From contig NZ_KK211189.1 of the NCBI RefSeq assembly GCF_000620845.1, forward strand, positions 1,503,662-1,567,661: 64,000 bases of DNA. The letters are read 5' to 3'. The first letter of the stretch is position 1. Each line of letters begins with the position of its first letter. Positions 1 to 8,730 of this stretch are shown here, piece by piece. Under the pieces are notes generated by a model, which saw only the letters and a program-made list of their open reading frames with translations, ran no database searches and had not been told where the DNA came from. Origin of the DNA: Exiguobacterium marinum DSM 16307 (lineage in GTDB: Bacteria > Bacillota > Bacilli > Exiguobacteriales > Exiguobacteriaceae). The translations under genes were made by a program, and so were the position numbers.

Positions 1-705
1 AGCAGAGATTGTATATTGATGAATTCCTTCAAGTGGAAAGTTAGATAGGGTCTGTTCAACACGAACTAAGTTTCGAGCTGTCCCACCAACACCGACAAGT
101 GGGACGCCATGAGGTTCCAACCATTCAATTTCTTTGAATGCTTTCTTCAAGTATGAAATCAATGCCTTACGTTCGTCTTTCGTCATTGTATCGTCTTTCA
201 TAAACTCTTTTGTCAATGTGACGGCACCGAACGGGAAGCTGTGATAAAAGACGAGCTCTCGGTTCTGAAAATAGGTGACTTCCATTGATCCTCCGCCAAT
301 ATCGACCGAATAGCCATCTTCAACATAGGTCGAATTGACAATGGCTGAGTATCCGTAATACGCTTCTTCATAATCACTTAACAAACGGATGGTCATGTCA
401 GTAGATAGCTTTACTTGTTGTAAAATTTCATCCGAATTATTAGCGTTCCGAATGGCAGCCGTCGCCACAGGGAGTACATCGGTAACGGTGTGATAATCGT
501 TTAATTCCTTAAAATGACGTAATGTATCGATGAGCGCAGCGATTCCTTCATCTGTCATTTCATTCGAATCACTAATATGGCTAGATAAACGAGCGACCTC
601 TTTTACGTTCAAACGCTCAAAGTATTGTCCTTCCTCGTTGACTTCAAAAATGACGTTCCGGATCGAGTTGGACCCGATATCAATGACTGCAAGTTTCTTT
701 TCCAT
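1..705 (-). CDS. ppx: Ppx/GppA-family phosphatase (exopolyphosphatase-like), 3' end outside window
   Basis: The first 235 codons are visible, reading leftwards off the window. The protein begins MEKKLAVIDIGSNSIRN, the first phosphate-binding motif of the ASKHA-fold Ppx/GppA family. Further on come SVDIGGGSMEVTYF (the second nucleotide/phosphate motif) and VGVGGTARNL. The family hydrolyses polyphosphate ends or pppGpp in the cytoplasm; which substrate applies cannot be told here. The start ATG has an AAGGGG ribosome binding site about 6 bases upstream. It is divergent from the zinc operon, with 187 bases between them. Family assignment is firm; the gene symbol is tentative because the C-terminal domains that separate subfamilies lie outside the window. 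Confidence 0.85.
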   Translation of the reverse strand, partial: MEKKLAVIDIGSNSIRNVIFEVNEEGQYFERLNVKEVARLSSHISDSNEMTDEGIAALIDTLRHFKELNDYHTVTDVLPVATAAIRNANNSDEILQQVKLSTDMTIRLLSDYEEAYYGYSAIVNSTYVEDGYSVDIGGGSMEVTYFQNRELVFYHSFPFGAVTLTKEFMKDDTMTKDERKALISYLKKAFKEIEWLEPHGVPLVGVGGTARNLVRVEQTLSNFPLEGIHQYTISA

Positions 706-807
706 AAAACCATCCCCTTCATACTAATAGTGTAATCGACAAGCTTTTGAACGAACATATGATTTACGTGAATTTTAACATTTCGCTGAGGGGGAAACCG
801 GTCTTGC

Positions 808-867
808 TTGAAGACATGTCTAATATTTTGTATAATACAAACGCCTAGGAAGTAGAAATGATTACGA
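808..867 (+). promoter_or_regulatory. Zinc operon promoter with Zur-box-like operator
   Basis: A sigma-A promoter is visible: -35 TTGAAG at 808-813, 17 bases, then -10 TATAAT at 831-836. Just downstream of the expected start, at 853-867, lies TAGAAATGATTACGA. It matches the Bacillus Zur consensus (TCGTAAT, one base, ATTACGA) at 12 of 14 positions, with the right arm perfect. The third gene of the operon encodes a Zur-type regulator, so autoregulated repression by zinc is the natural reading. This is an inference from motif and context. Confidence 0.7.
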
Positions 868-892
868 TTTATCAAATGAGAGAAGGGATTAG

Positions 893-1654
893 ATGACAAA
901 ATCCGTCGTCAAATTAAACGATGTGTCTTATTTCTATGATGGGACACCGGCCTTACAACACGTATCGATTGATATTCGACAAGGGGACTTTGTCGCAATC
1001 GTTGGAGAAAACGGTTCTGGGAAGTCGACCTTGATTCGAACCATTCTTGGTTTACTAAACCCACAACAAGGGTCTGTCGAACTTTTTGGCAAGCCAATCT
1101 CGCAGTTTAAAGACAAGTCTCGTATCAGTTACGTTTCCCAAAAAGCGGCCTCGTTTAACTCGGGATTCCCGGTTACGGTGGAAGAGGTCGTAGCAATGGG
1201 AAGATATGGTCGCCTTGGTTTATTCAAACGTCTCAAAATAGAAGATCAAGCAGCGATTCAAAATGCTCTTGAAACGGTAAATATGTGGCAGTTTCGCCAT
1301 CGTAAAATTGGAGAATTATCAGGTGGGCAGCAACAACGGGTCTTCATCGCACGGGCGATGGTTAACCAGCCCGATCTATTGATTCTCGATGAACCGACCG
1401 TTGGTGTCGACCAAAAGCATCTACAGGATTTTTATGAAGTATTGCATATGCTCAGAGAACATACGACGTGTACATTCGTACTCGTCACACACGATTTGAA
1501 CGTTGTGACGGACCTCGTCACGAAAGTCGTCCATCTTGATCATGGAAAATTGGCGTGCAATTGTGGTTTAAGGGAATATAGTGAGCTCGGTGAACTGGCA
1601 TCATCCATCAAACCATATCCTGTCAAAGTTCTCATTCACGAGGGTACAAGATGA
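893..1654 (+). CDS. znuC: Zinc ABC transporter, ATP-binding protein
   Basis: This is a 253-residue ABC ATPase that would power high-affinity zinc uptake from the cytoplasmic face. The Walker A GENGSGKST lies at about residues 38-46, the signature LSGGQQQR at about 142-149 and Walker B LLILDEPTVGVD at about 160-171, followed by a switch histidine in LVTHD. Its stop overlaps the start of the permease gene (ATGA-type overlap), and a Zur-like regulator follows, which points to zinc rather than manganese or iron. The substrate-binding lipoprotein (ZnuA/AdcA) is not next to it and must be elsewhere. The start ATG has AGAAGGGA upstream. The Bacillus equivalent is called znuC (also adcC, ycdI). Confidence 0.88.
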   Translation: MTKSVVKLNDVSYFYDGTPALQHVSIDIRQGDFVAIVGENGSGKSTLIRTILGLLNPQQGSVELFGKPISQFKDKSRISYVSQKAASFNSGFPVTVEEVVAMGRYGRLGLFKRLKIEDQAAIQNALETVNMWQFRHRKIGELSGGQQQRVFIARAMVNQPDLLILDEPTVGVDQKHLQDFYEVLHMLREHTTCTFVLVTHDLNVVTDLVTKVVHLDHGKLACNCGLREYSELGELASSIKPYPVKVLIHEGTR

Positions 1655-2508
1655 TTGCAGATCTCTGGACATATAGTTTTTTACGTTATGCGTTCATCGC
1701 GGCACTTGTCATCGGCTTCACTGCTCCTTTAATTGGTTCATTTGTTGTGGTCAGACGAATGAGCTTGATTGCCGATGCACTGTCACACATAACCCTTGCC
1801 GGTATTTCATTTAGCTTATTTCTTGGACAATATATTGCCTTGTTTGCTGGGCTAAACCCGCTTTATATGGGTACGTTAATTTCGGTGCTAGCGGCACTTG
1901 GGCTCAATTGGTTGCGCGGGAAATATATTCACTTTCAAGAACTGTCTATTCCAATTATGATGTCTGCAGGGATGGGACTCAGTGCAATCTTCATATCGCT
2001 CTCTAGAGGCTTCTCTATTGATTTATCATCACTCTTATTCGGATCGATTTCTGCAGTGAGCCAGTCTGATATATCATTGATTGTTGGTGTAGCAGTTGTG
2101 ACCCTAGTTGTCATTATCATCTTTTATAAGCAACTGTTGTTCTTGTCATTTGATGAAGAGCAAGCAAAAGTCTCTGGACTGCCAAGTACGATGCTCCACA
2201 CGCTGTTCATGTTCATCGTTGCGCTTGTCATTGCTGTGAGCATGCGAATTGTCGGTACGCTCCTCGTCTCTAGCTTGATTACCCTACCGGTCGCAGCTGC
2301 GTTACGTTTCACCTCAAGCTTCAAACAGACGATTCTTTGGTCCGTCATCTTTGGAGAGGTCGCGACAATCGGTGGACTTGTCCTCGCCTATGACCTCGAT
2401 GTCGCACCAGGTGGGGTAATCGTGTTGATTGCTGTCAGCATTCTTGCCATCGTTATGTTACTTGAAAAAGTGATGAGTTTCAGGAAAAAGGAGGTATATC
2501 ATGAATGA
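1651..2508 (+). CDS. znuB: Zinc ABC transporter, permease
   Basis: This 285-residue integral membrane protein belongs to the ABC-3 (ZnuB/MntB-like) permease family. It has roughly eight hydrophobic segments, beginning with FIAALVIGFTAPLIGSFVVV, and the conserved cytoplasmic stretch RRMSLIADALSHITLAGI that docks the ATPase. It overlaps the ATPase gene by 4 bases and the regulator gene by 8, so the three are translationally coupled. Metal specificity cannot be read from this protein alone. Zinc is inferred from the neighbouring Zur-type regulator and the Zur-box-like site at 853-867. Confidence 0.88.
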   Translation: MIADLWTYSFLRYAFIAALVIGFTAPLIGSFVVVRRMSLIADALSHITLAGISFSLFLGQYIALFAGLNPLYMGTLISVLAALGLNWLRGKYIHFQELSIPIMMSAGMGLSAIFISLSRGFSIDLSSLLFGSISAVSQSDISLIVGVAVVTLVVIIIFYKQLLFLSFDEEQAKVSGLPSTMLHTLFMFIVALVIAVSMRIVGTLLVSSLITLPVAAALRFTSSFKQTILWSVIFGEVATIGGLVLAYDLDVAPGGVIVLIAVSILAIVMLLEKVMSFRKKEVYHE

Positions 2509-2926
2509 GACAGAAAGACTGGACCGACTTCGTTCGTCCTCTTTAAAAGTCACACCGAAACGTCTGGAAATGTATGCCTATCTCTCTGAAGAAGACCGCT
2601 ATATCAGTGCGAAAGAAGTGCTTGAATACATGCGGGATAAGCATCCGACGATGAGTTTTGATACAGTCTATCGGAATCTCAAATCGTTTGCTGAAGAAGG
2701 TTTACTCGAAGCGACAGAGCTAGACGGGGAAAAGTCGTTCCGTGTCACGTGTAGTGCGAACCACCACCATCATCATTTGATTTGTCGAAATTGTGGGAAG
2801 ACGAAGCTACTCGATTTGTGTCCAATGAGATTCGTAGAAACGCTCGATCCTGAATTTGAAGTGGTCGACCATAAGTTTGAGATATATGGGTATTGTAAAG
2901 AATGTAAGCAAAAGGGATTGAATTGA
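2501..2926 (+). CDS. zur: Fur-family regulator, Zur type
   Basis: This 141-residue protein has the Fur layout: an N-terminal winged helix (LKVTPKRLEMYAYL, then MSFDTVYRNLKSFAEEGLL) and a C-terminal metal-binding dimerisation domain. It has a histidine run (NHHHHHLICRNCGK) and two CxxC pairs (CRNC and CKEC), which usually bind structural zinc. As the last gene of a zinc transporter operon it is best read as the zinc uptake repressor Zur rather than Fur or PerR. The ribosome binding site AAAAAGGAGG lies inside the end of znuB. A short inverted repeat overlaps its stop codon. Confidence 0.85.
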   Translation: MNETERLDRLRSSSLKVTPKRLEMYAYLSEEDRYISAKEVLEYMRDKHPTMSFDTVYRNLKSFAEEGLLEATELDGEKSFRVTCSANHHHHHLICRNCGKTKLLDLCPMRFVETLDPEFEVVDHKFEIYGYCKECKQKGLN

Positions 2927-2940
2927 TTCAATTCCTTTTT
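2912..2940 (+). terminator. Rho-independent terminator after zur
   Basis: The arms AAGGGATTGAAT and ATTCAATTCCTT can pair with one G-U wobble and are followed by a run of T. The hairpin includes the zur stop codon. Confidence 0.65.
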
Positions 2941-2962
2941 TGTATCGAAAGGGGGGCTTCAA

Positions 2963-4351
2963 ATGATTTATACAGCTGCAGAAATCAAACAGATTGATCA
3001 AACCGCTACTCAAAACGGGATGCCTGAGTCGGTATTGATGGAACGGGCGGCCTCGGCAATCGTGCCTAAACTTCCAATCGAATCGCATTCAACCATATTG
3101 GTGGTGTGTGGTACCGGAAACAATGGAGGGGATGGCTGGGTCGTCGCAAGAGAGCTCGCCGTAAAAGGACATGAGGTGAGTGTATGGTTACCACTTGGTG
3201 ATAGTAAATCAGAGGCAGCTTCGACACACGCGGCATATGCGTCTTCGCTCGTTCGTGTGATTGAACAACCTGTAGCAACGGATATTGTCATTGATGCTCT
3301 TTTCGGAGTCGGACTGTCTGGTCCCGTGACTGGAAAAGCAAGGGACGTGATTGAATGGGTGAATCAACAAATGGCAACCGTCTTATCGATTGATCTTCCT
3401 TCAGGAATACCGAGTGACCATGCACGTGAGTTTGATGGTCTGGCGATTCAGGCAACACGCACATATTGTTTGCACGGATACAAACGTACTGCGTTTTTAA
3501 ATCGTACGTCGCCATATTACGGACAGATTGAACGAATTGATATTGGATTACCGCATACATCGAATTGGAGCGTGTTGACCGAATCTGATTTCAATCGGTC
3601 ATTATTGGAGCGGGACCGATTTAGTCATAAAACAGACTATGGACACGGTATACTTATCGGTGGAAGTCGTCATTTGTTAGGCGCACCATTTTTAGGAGGT
3701 CGTGCTGCGATTCGTTCGGGGATTGGTTTATTAAATCTCTCCATCCCACGAGAAGCAAGCCCGTTCATTTCAACATTGCCTGAAGCGATGTACAATCAAC
3801 ATTCGGATGTTCTAGAGCAATCATATGATGCGATTGCAATTGGTCCCGGTATGGTGGAAGGTGAGGGGATGGATACCATCTGGCAACAAGTGAAGCACCA
3901 GTCTTGTCCCATTATTGTCGATGCGGGTGCGCTCTCGACGAGACGTTTAGAAACACGAGGTCCGCTCATCTTAACGCCTCATCCTGGCGAATTTTCCAGA
4001 CTGACCAATCAATCGGTTGAAGAAATCGAAGGGGACCGTTTCGCTGTGGCCAGCGAGTTCGCGAAACAACATCGAGTTCATTTGATTTTAAAAGGCACGT
4101 ATACCCTCATCGTCACACCTGATGGGAAAGGTGCCGTCAATACTGTAGAAGCGTCTGCTTTAGCGAAAGGTGGGAGTGGAGACATATTGACGGGAATCTT
4201 ACTTGCGCTCTGGTCAAGAAAAGGTGAGCTTCAATCTCCTAGTGAGCAAGCTGTATTGTGGCATGCGCTCGCCGCCAAATCGATTAGTCGAACGATACAC
4301 CCCGCAAGTGTACTAGCAAGCGATGTGATCGAAGAGCTCGGACGAATTTAA
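2963..4351 (+). CDS. nnr: Bifunctional NAD(P)H-hydrate epimerase / ADP-dependent (S)-NAD(P)H-hydrate dehydratase
   Basis: This 462-residue fusion repairs hydrated, inactive NADH and NADPH. Residues 1 to about 200 form the YjeF-N epimerase domain, with VVCGTGNNGGDGWVVARELA and DIVIDALFGVGLSG. Residues from about 215 onward form the ribokinase-like dehydratase domain, with GHGILIGGSRHLLGAP, AIGPGM, IVDAGAL, LTPHPGEFSRL and the catalytic KGGSGDILTGIL. The start ATG has AAAGGGGGG upstream. It follows zur by 36 bases across a terminator, so it may have its own weak promoter. Nothing ties it to zinc. Its stop lies in a bidirectional terminator shared with the next, oppositely oriented gene. Confidence 0.92.
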   Translation: MIYTAAEIKQIDQTATQNGMPESVLMERAASAIVPKLPIESHSTILVVCGTGNNGGDGWVVARELAVKGHEVSVWLPLGDSKSEAASTHAAYASSLVRVIEQPVATDIVIDALFGVGLSGPVTGKARDVIEWVNQQMATVLSIDLPSGIPSDHAREFDGLAIQATRTYCLHGYKRTAFLNRTSPYYGQIERIDIGLPHTSNWSVLTESDFNRSLLERDRFSHKTDYGHGILIGGSRHLLGAPFLGGRAAIRSGIGLLNLSIPREASPFISTLPEAMYNQHSDVLEQSYDAIAIGPGMVEGEGMDTIWQQVKHQSCPIIVDAGALSTRRLETRGPLILTPHPGEFSRLTNQSVEEIEGDRFAVASEFAKQHRVHLILKGTYTLIVTPDGKGAVNTVEASALAKGGSGDILTGILLALWSRKGELQSPSEQAVLWHALAAKSISRTIHPASVLASDVIEELGRI

Positions 4352-4385
4352 AAAGGCAATCCCGATTGCGTCGGGATTGCCTTTT
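4351..4385. terminator. Bidirectional terminator between nnr and the nucleotidase gene
   Basis: A perfect 15-base-pair stem (4351-4365 with 4371-4385) around a 5-base loop has A-rich and T-rich ends on both sides. It serves both converging genes and overlaps both stop codons. Confidence 0.9.
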
Positions 4386-4968
4386 AACGTTGCTGTAGAA
4401 CGATTTGTTTCTCTATTTGTGCGACATGATGGTGCGCCTCGCGCCATGTCGAAATACGGGTCACGCCCTCTGGTAACGTCTTACGATTATAAGGTGCATC
4501 GAATAGGAGTACCGGGATTGATGTTTCTTCATGAATCGAGATTGCGTTCTCATATCGATCTTCCATAAACAGTTCGAGTGACAAGTCTTTGACGACATTG
4601 ATTTTATCATGGGAACCGGTCATGACCAACGAATCGAGCGGAAGGCGATGCTGTTTGATCCATTCTTCCGTAACCGGTCGCACGGCCTCACTTCTGGCAG
4701 TGACGTAATGCAGATGATGTTGTCGCTTTAGCTCCCATAACACATTAAGCACATCGGAGTGCGGAAGGGAACGGCGGTAAATCGCTTCCTCATGCCCCTC
4801 TTCAATCATAAACTTCCAAAATTCATGTTGCTCCATCGTTGTATACGTATGCAACTCGTACTCGGTCGCACGATGATAATCAATCGAATAACCGAGTGAT
4901 TCATTCATATATAGGAAACAACTTTTAGGATCTGTAACGGTTCCGTCCAAATCAATGCCGATTCGCAT
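4384..4968 (-). CDS. 5'(3')-deoxyribonucleotidase-like HAD hydrolase (NT5C family)
   Basis: This 194-residue cytoplasmic protein has the HAD motif I MRIGIDLDGTVTD at its start, motif II-like HYVTARSE near residue 103 and motif III/IV around FMEDRYENAISI. The pattern matches the NT5C/YqfW group of putative 5' nucleotidases. I chose the ATG at 4968 because GGAGGAG lies 7 bases before it. An in-frame GTG at 4986 would put that ribosome binding site inside the gene. It converges on nnr. The substrate (a deoxynucleotide) is inferred from the family only. Confidence 0.75.
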   Translation of the reverse strand: MRIGIDLDGTVTDPKSCFLYMNESLGYSIDYHRATEYELHTYTTMEQHEFWKFMIEEGHEEAIYRRSLPHSDVLNVLWELKRQHHLHYVTARSEAVRPVTEEWIKQHRLPLDSLVMTGSHDKINVVKDLSLELFMEDRYENAISIHEETSIPVLLFDAPYNRKTLPEGVTRISTWREAHHHVAQIEKQIVLQQR

Positions 4969-5003
4969 CTCATCACTCCTCCTCACATGCCCTCTATTCT
5001 ATC

Positions 5004-5032
5004 AAAAACCCGTACGGTTGCAACCGTACGGG
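5004..5032 (-). terminator. Terminator of ispG
   Basis: A 12-base-pair stem (CCCGTACGGTTG with CAACCGTACGGG, 5009-5032) is followed, reading leftwards, by five T. Confidence 0.85.
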
Positions 5033-5043
5033 AATGAGATTTG

Positions 5044-6165
5044 TTAATTTGATTGATTTGCGAGTTCCTGTTCTTCGCGCTCACGTTCAGCCATTTTTTC
5101 AGCGGCGATGGCATCGATTTCTTTTTTCAATTCTTCGACCATCGTCGCTTCAGGCACTTTACGGATAATCTTTCCGTGACGGAAGAGGAGACCTTCGTTA
5201 CGTGCGCCAGCGATTCCGATATCGGCTTCACGAGCCTCACCCGGACCGTTTACCGCACATCCGAGAACGGCAACTTTAATATTGACGTTAATATTTTGAA
5301 TGTAATCTTCTACTTCTTTTGCAATCGAAATCAAATCGATTTCAATTCGCCCACACGTTGGGCAAGAAATTAGAGTCGCGGCATTCGCTGCAAGCCCGAA
5401 CGACTTGAGTACTTCTTTTGCAACTTTCACCTCTTCTACCGGATCATCTGAAAGCGAGACCCGAACAGTTGAGCCGATACCGAGTGAAAGGATGGCGCCG
5501 AGTCCGGCCGCTGACTTGAGTGAGCCAGAGAAGAGCGGGCCGGACTCTGTGATTCCGACATGGAGTGGATAGTCGAATGTCTTCGCAGCGAGCGTGTACG
5601 CTTCGAGTGCGAGATTCACGTCAGACGCTTTGAGCGAGATGATCGTGTTGTAGAATCCGAGGTCCTCGAGAATCTTGACGTGGTGCATGGCACTTTCAAC
5701 CATTCCTTGGGCAGTCGGATAACCATACTTTTCAAGGAATTGTTTTTCTAATGAGCCAGCGTTGACACCAATCCGAATTGGAATCCCTTTTGCTTTTGCT
5801 GCGTTTACGACAGCTTCTACTTTCTCACGGCGACCAATGTTACCCGGGTTGATGCGAATTTTATCGACGCCACTTTCAATCGCTTTTAAGGCAAGCTTGT
5901 AATCGAAGTGAATATCGACGACGAGCGGGATGTTGATGCGGCTCTTGATTTCAGCTAATGCGTCAGCTGCACGTTCGTCTGGACATGCCACGCGAACGAC
6001 TTGGCAACCAGCTTCTTCAAGACGTTTGATTTCGGCGACTGTCGCCTCGACGTCATGTGTTTTCGTTGTGGTCATAGATTGGATAATGACTTCGTTAGAT
6101 CCCCCGATAATCAAGTTACCGACACGAATCGGACGTGTTAATGAACGATGCAAAATTTCTGACAT
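5044..6165 (-). CDS. ispG: 4-hydroxy-3-methylbut-2-en-1-yl diphosphate synthase (flavodoxin)
   Basis: This 373-residue enzyme performs the sixth step of the MEP isoprenoid pathway, reducing MEcPP to HMBPP. The N-terminal TIM-barrel is recognised by [19 protein letters not shown] and [12 protein letters not shown]. The C-terminal iron-sulfur domain carries SCPTCGR and [11 protein letters not shown], which supply the three cysteines and the glutamate that hold the 4Fe-4S cluster. I chose the start MSEILHRSL because AAGGAG lies 9 bases upstream; the longer frame from 6198 has no better signal. dxs and ispA of the same metabolic route lie at 51.8-54.7 kb. The gene stands alone, on the minus strand. 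Confidence 0.95.
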   Translation of the reverse strand: MSEILHRSLTRPIRVGNLIIGGSNEVIIQSMTTTKTHDVEATVAEIKRLEEAGCQVVRVACPDERAADALAEIKSRINIPLVVDIHFDYKLALKAIESGVDKIRINPGNIGRREKVEAVVNAAKAKGIPIRIGVNAGSLEKQFLEKYGYPTAQGMVESAMHHVKILEDLGFYNTIISLKASDVNLALEAYTLAAKTFDYPLHVGITESGPLFSGSLKSAAGLGAILSLGIGSTVRVSLSDDPVEEVKVAKEVLKSFGLAANAATLISCPTCGRIEIDLISIAKEVEDYIQNINVNIKVAVLGCAVNGPGEAREADIGIAGARNEGLLFRHGKIIRKVPEATMVEELKKEIDAIAAEKMAEREREEQELANQSN

Positions 6166-6377
6166 ATACGTAATCTCCTTCTTTTGGAAAGAATCCAATC
6201 GATTTAAGATGATAAGGTTTCTTCATTATCATAACGAAAAGAATGTGAAAAAGCATCTAGGATGCGTAACGGATGTGTGCTCTTTACAAACTATAACGTT
6301 ATCTTAACATCTACTTCATAATTTTCCACCGTCTCAAGACCGATATATAGGCGAGATTATAAAAAGAGGTGGCACAC

Positions 6378-8078
6378 GTGAAGTGGAATTTCAAACGACA
6401 TCTAATCAAAAAAGCCAGAAATGAAACCAAGAAAAATAAACGTCTAAAAATGGCACACCGTCTTCAATGGACACTGATGCCAATCGTCCTTCTTATCTTC
6501 ATCCTCACATTTAGTTGGTTCGCACTAAAATCTGAACAACTGTTGTCAGCGGAGATTGAGCAACGTCTCCTGCGAGAAGTCACGGTTATGCGAGAATCAA
6601 TTAAGACCTCATACAGTGCCTATGTCGCTAACGAGAAACAATTGAATCGTTCACTGAAGTCTACCTATATGCAACAAGCATCGATCTTATCAGGAGATGA
6701 GATGGATGCGGCTCAATTTTTAGTGAATGAGCAGTCGGTCGTGCAATTGACAGGGAAGAAAGGAATAACGGCAGACAGTTCTATAGAAGATATCTTTGAG
6801 AATTCTAAATCGGAAGTGATAGAAACAGAGCGATTATTAATTGCTTCCGTACCGATTCCTGAACTGAAAGCAGATTACGTTCTTGTCGTCACGAAAGAAT
6901 CTGTTCTCGGTTCGATGAGTGAGTTACGGAGGCATATCGTTTACATCTTATTGATTGCGATGATTGGGATGACCTTTATGTTTACACGGTTCATTCACCG
7001 TGAAGTAAATTCATTAAGTGTTCTAGCCAATTCGTTACGTCGCGCTGTCGAGTCGCGCCGATTCGACGATGTAATGCTTGGAGCAAAGTCAAAGGAAATA
7101 CATATGTTAGAAACGGAATTCAATGCGTTCATTCATCTGTGGAATCAATCGATGACAATGATGGGGAAAACTGCAATAGCATTTAATAAGAGCTTGCCAG
7201 TCTTCAAACAAGAGCTATTGAACAGTCACCATCAAGTGGAACAGTTTAGAGAAGTCGCAGCCACTGTAGAGTCTACGAGTCACTCTTATCAATGTGTGAC
7301 GAGCGGGTCCTCATCTAAAATGAGAGAAGTGACACAACAAATTGAAATGCTCGAACAACAAATTACAAGTGTGGATGAACGAGGGAATCGATTAAAATCA
7401 ATTTTACATGAAGAGCTTGAAACATTCTCTGCAGTGAAAGAAGTCAGTGCCTATGTCGAGCGTCAAGTTGAGTCCATTCAGCAAAAGCTTATGGAAAGTG
7501 AAGTGAACTCTTCAAAGGCAGATGAAGCGCTAAAAAGTATCCTCTCCGTCTCGACAGCGACAAAAATGCTGTCATTAAACGCATCAATCGAGGCGGCACG
7601 AGCTGGAGAACATGGCAAAGGATTTGCTGTCGTTGCGAATGAAGTGGGCAACTTGGCCAAAATGACAAATGAGGCAACGCTTCTAGCGGTCAGTGCCATT
7701 GAAGCGCTGAACATAGAACGAATAGACTTGCTATCTGAAGTCAATGACTTCATTGGGGAGATTCACCTTCTAAAAGATGCCGTCGATCGTGTCGAGGCTG
7801 GTATCGAGACGATTGATTACGAGATTAAAGTTCAGCTAGACGAGTTTCAGGAAATTACTGTTCATACCTCTAGTACAGGGGAGCGGCTCGTTCAATTGAT
7901 GGAATCGAATGAGAAGTTACGAGAAATCAGTTCATTGCTTGAGCGGAAATTGAGTGATTTAAATGAAGGGGTAGATCGTTGGTCGAATGTTCAACGCTCA
8001 CTACAAGATGCTGGCACGAACTTAGGAGACCAAAGTGAGGCACTGAATCAAACACTTGAGGAATTGTCACCGACATAA
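6378..8078 (+). CDS. Methyl-accepting chemotaxis-like transmembrane sensor
   Basis: The protein (566 residues) has a basic N-terminal tail and a transmembrane segment at about 30-50 (LMPIVLLIFILTFSWFAL). An extracytoplasmic region of about 130 residues follows, then a second transmembrane segment near 188-208 and a cytoplasmic coiled coil. The chemoreceptor hairpin tip is clear: SLNASIEAARAGEHGKGFAVVANEVGNLA. The usual EVRxLA has become EVGNLA, an arginine-to-glycine change just after the CheA/CheW contact region. The ligand is unknown. The start GTG at 6378 is preceded by AGAGGTGG at good spacing; an in-frame GTG at 6369 sits too close. No chemotaxis genes adjoin it. Confidence 0.75.
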   Translation: MKWNFKRHLIKKARNETKKNKRLKMAHRLQWTLMPIVLLIFILTFSWFALKSEQLLSAEIEQRLLREVTVMRESIKTSYSAYVANEKQLNRSLKSTYMQQASILSGDEMDAAQFLVNEQSVVQLTGKKGITADSSIEDIFENSKSEVIETERLLIASVPIPELKADYVLVVTKESVLGSMSELRRHIVYILLIAMIGMTFMFTRFIHREVNSLSVLANSLRRAVESRRFDDVMLGAKSKEIHMLETEFNAFIHLWNQSMTMMGKTAIAFNKSLPVFKQELLNSHHQVEQFREVAATVESTSHSYQCVTSGSSSKMREVTQQIEMLEQQITSVDERGNRLKSILHEELETFSAVKEVSAYVERQVESIQQKLMESEVNSSKADEALKSILSVSTATKMLSLNASIEAARAGEHGKGFAVVANEVGNLAKMTNEATLLAVSAIEALNIERIDLLSEVNDFIGEIHLLKDAVDRVEAGIETIDYEIKVQLDEFQEITVHTSSTGERLVQLMESNEKLREISSLLERKLSDLNEGVDRWSNVQRSLQDAGTNLGDQSEALNQTLEELSPT

Positions 8079-8121
8079 ACAACGTCGAGCGTTCAAGAGG
8101 ACGCCCGACGTTGTTTTTTTT
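8078..8121. terminator. Bidirectional terminator between the sensor gene and a membrane protein gene
   Basis: AACAACGTCG pairs with CGACGTTGTT, with a shorter inner GCG/CGC stem, and ends in eight T on the plus strand. The stop of the minus-strand gene lies inside it. Confidence 0.85.
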
Positions 8122-8551
8122 GTGGCACTTTCGTCAGAGGATAGATAACATACCCTAATCCAATAATCAAACCAATAACTATGAAATTTGAATTGATATG
8201 ATACAACGTGACTAACAGAACAGTCGGCACAAGAGTCATCGACACGGCATATGGCCAAGATTGACGATAGGGCAACATATTTTTTGAATAGATTTTCGTA
8301 AACAATTGGACGAATAAAGCAATGATGGATACCCAAATCAAATAGAAAAAGAAGATTGCGAAGCCGTGTAAAAATAGCCACATCGGAATAAAAAAGTCAG
8401 GACGAATTACTAAAAAATCTAACGTAGTGATGACAAGCGTCAGAATAAAAGCTGCGCCCATATAAGCATGTAGTGGCGCAAGACGAAGTCGTAACACTTG
8501 TTTTGAAGGGACTAGACTTGAGCGGAGAAACGTGAAAATCGTGGATAACAT
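8093..8551 (-). CDS. Small membrane protein, possibly DUF1189-like
   Basis: The 152-residue protein begins MLSTIFTFLRSSLVPSKQVLRLRLAP and then has about four hydrophobic segments, the last near the C-terminus (FIVIGLIIGLGYVIYPLTKV). The short amphipathic N-terminus ahead of the membrane part resembles the DUF1189 group, but I do not recognise it firmly. I chose the ATG at 8551 because GGAG lies 7 bases upstream. The frame stays open back to 8689 but that extension looks non-coding. It converges on the chemoreceptor-like gene and is divergent from the phosphate transporter. No function is claimed. Confidence 0.55.
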   Translation of the reverse strand: MLSTIFTFLRSSLVPSKQVLRLRLAPLHAYMGAAFILTLVITTLDFLVIRPDFFIPMWLFLHGFAIFFFYLIWVSIIALFVQLFTKIYSKNMLPYRQSWPYAVSMTLVPTVLLVTLYHINSNFIVIGLIIGLGYVIYPLTKVPQKKQRRASS

Positions 8552-8590
8552 ATAAAAACTCCAATCTGTTATATTACAAAGACTCATAAA

Positions 8591-8668
8591 TAGACAATTT
8601 TGGTACAGCGTTTTAATAAAACTTTTACATAAAACGTGTTTACATGAAGATGCCGATGAAGGCATAAT
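8591..8668 (+). promoter_or_regulatory. Candidate Pho box and promoter of nptA
   Basis: Four hexamers lie exactly 11 bases apart: TAGACA (8591), GGTACA (8602), TTAATA (8613) and TTTACA (8624). This is the spacing of PhoP-binding TTxACA repeats, though two of the four are weak. A promoter follows: TTTACA at 8639-8644, 18 bases, CATAAT at 8663-8668. The Pi transporter downstream makes phosphate control plausible. The same pattern, better matched, precedes pstS. Confidence 0.45.
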
Positions 8669-8730
8669 GAGTAGGGCATTAAAAACCAAGCAAATCCAAC
8701 CAATTCTTAATTAAAAGGAGTACAAAAATC

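Noticed and set aside
6166-6377. Promoters in the gap between ispG and the chemoreceptor-like gene
   Set aside because: Several -10-like stretches exist on both strands, but none has a matching -35 at proper spacing, so no call was made.
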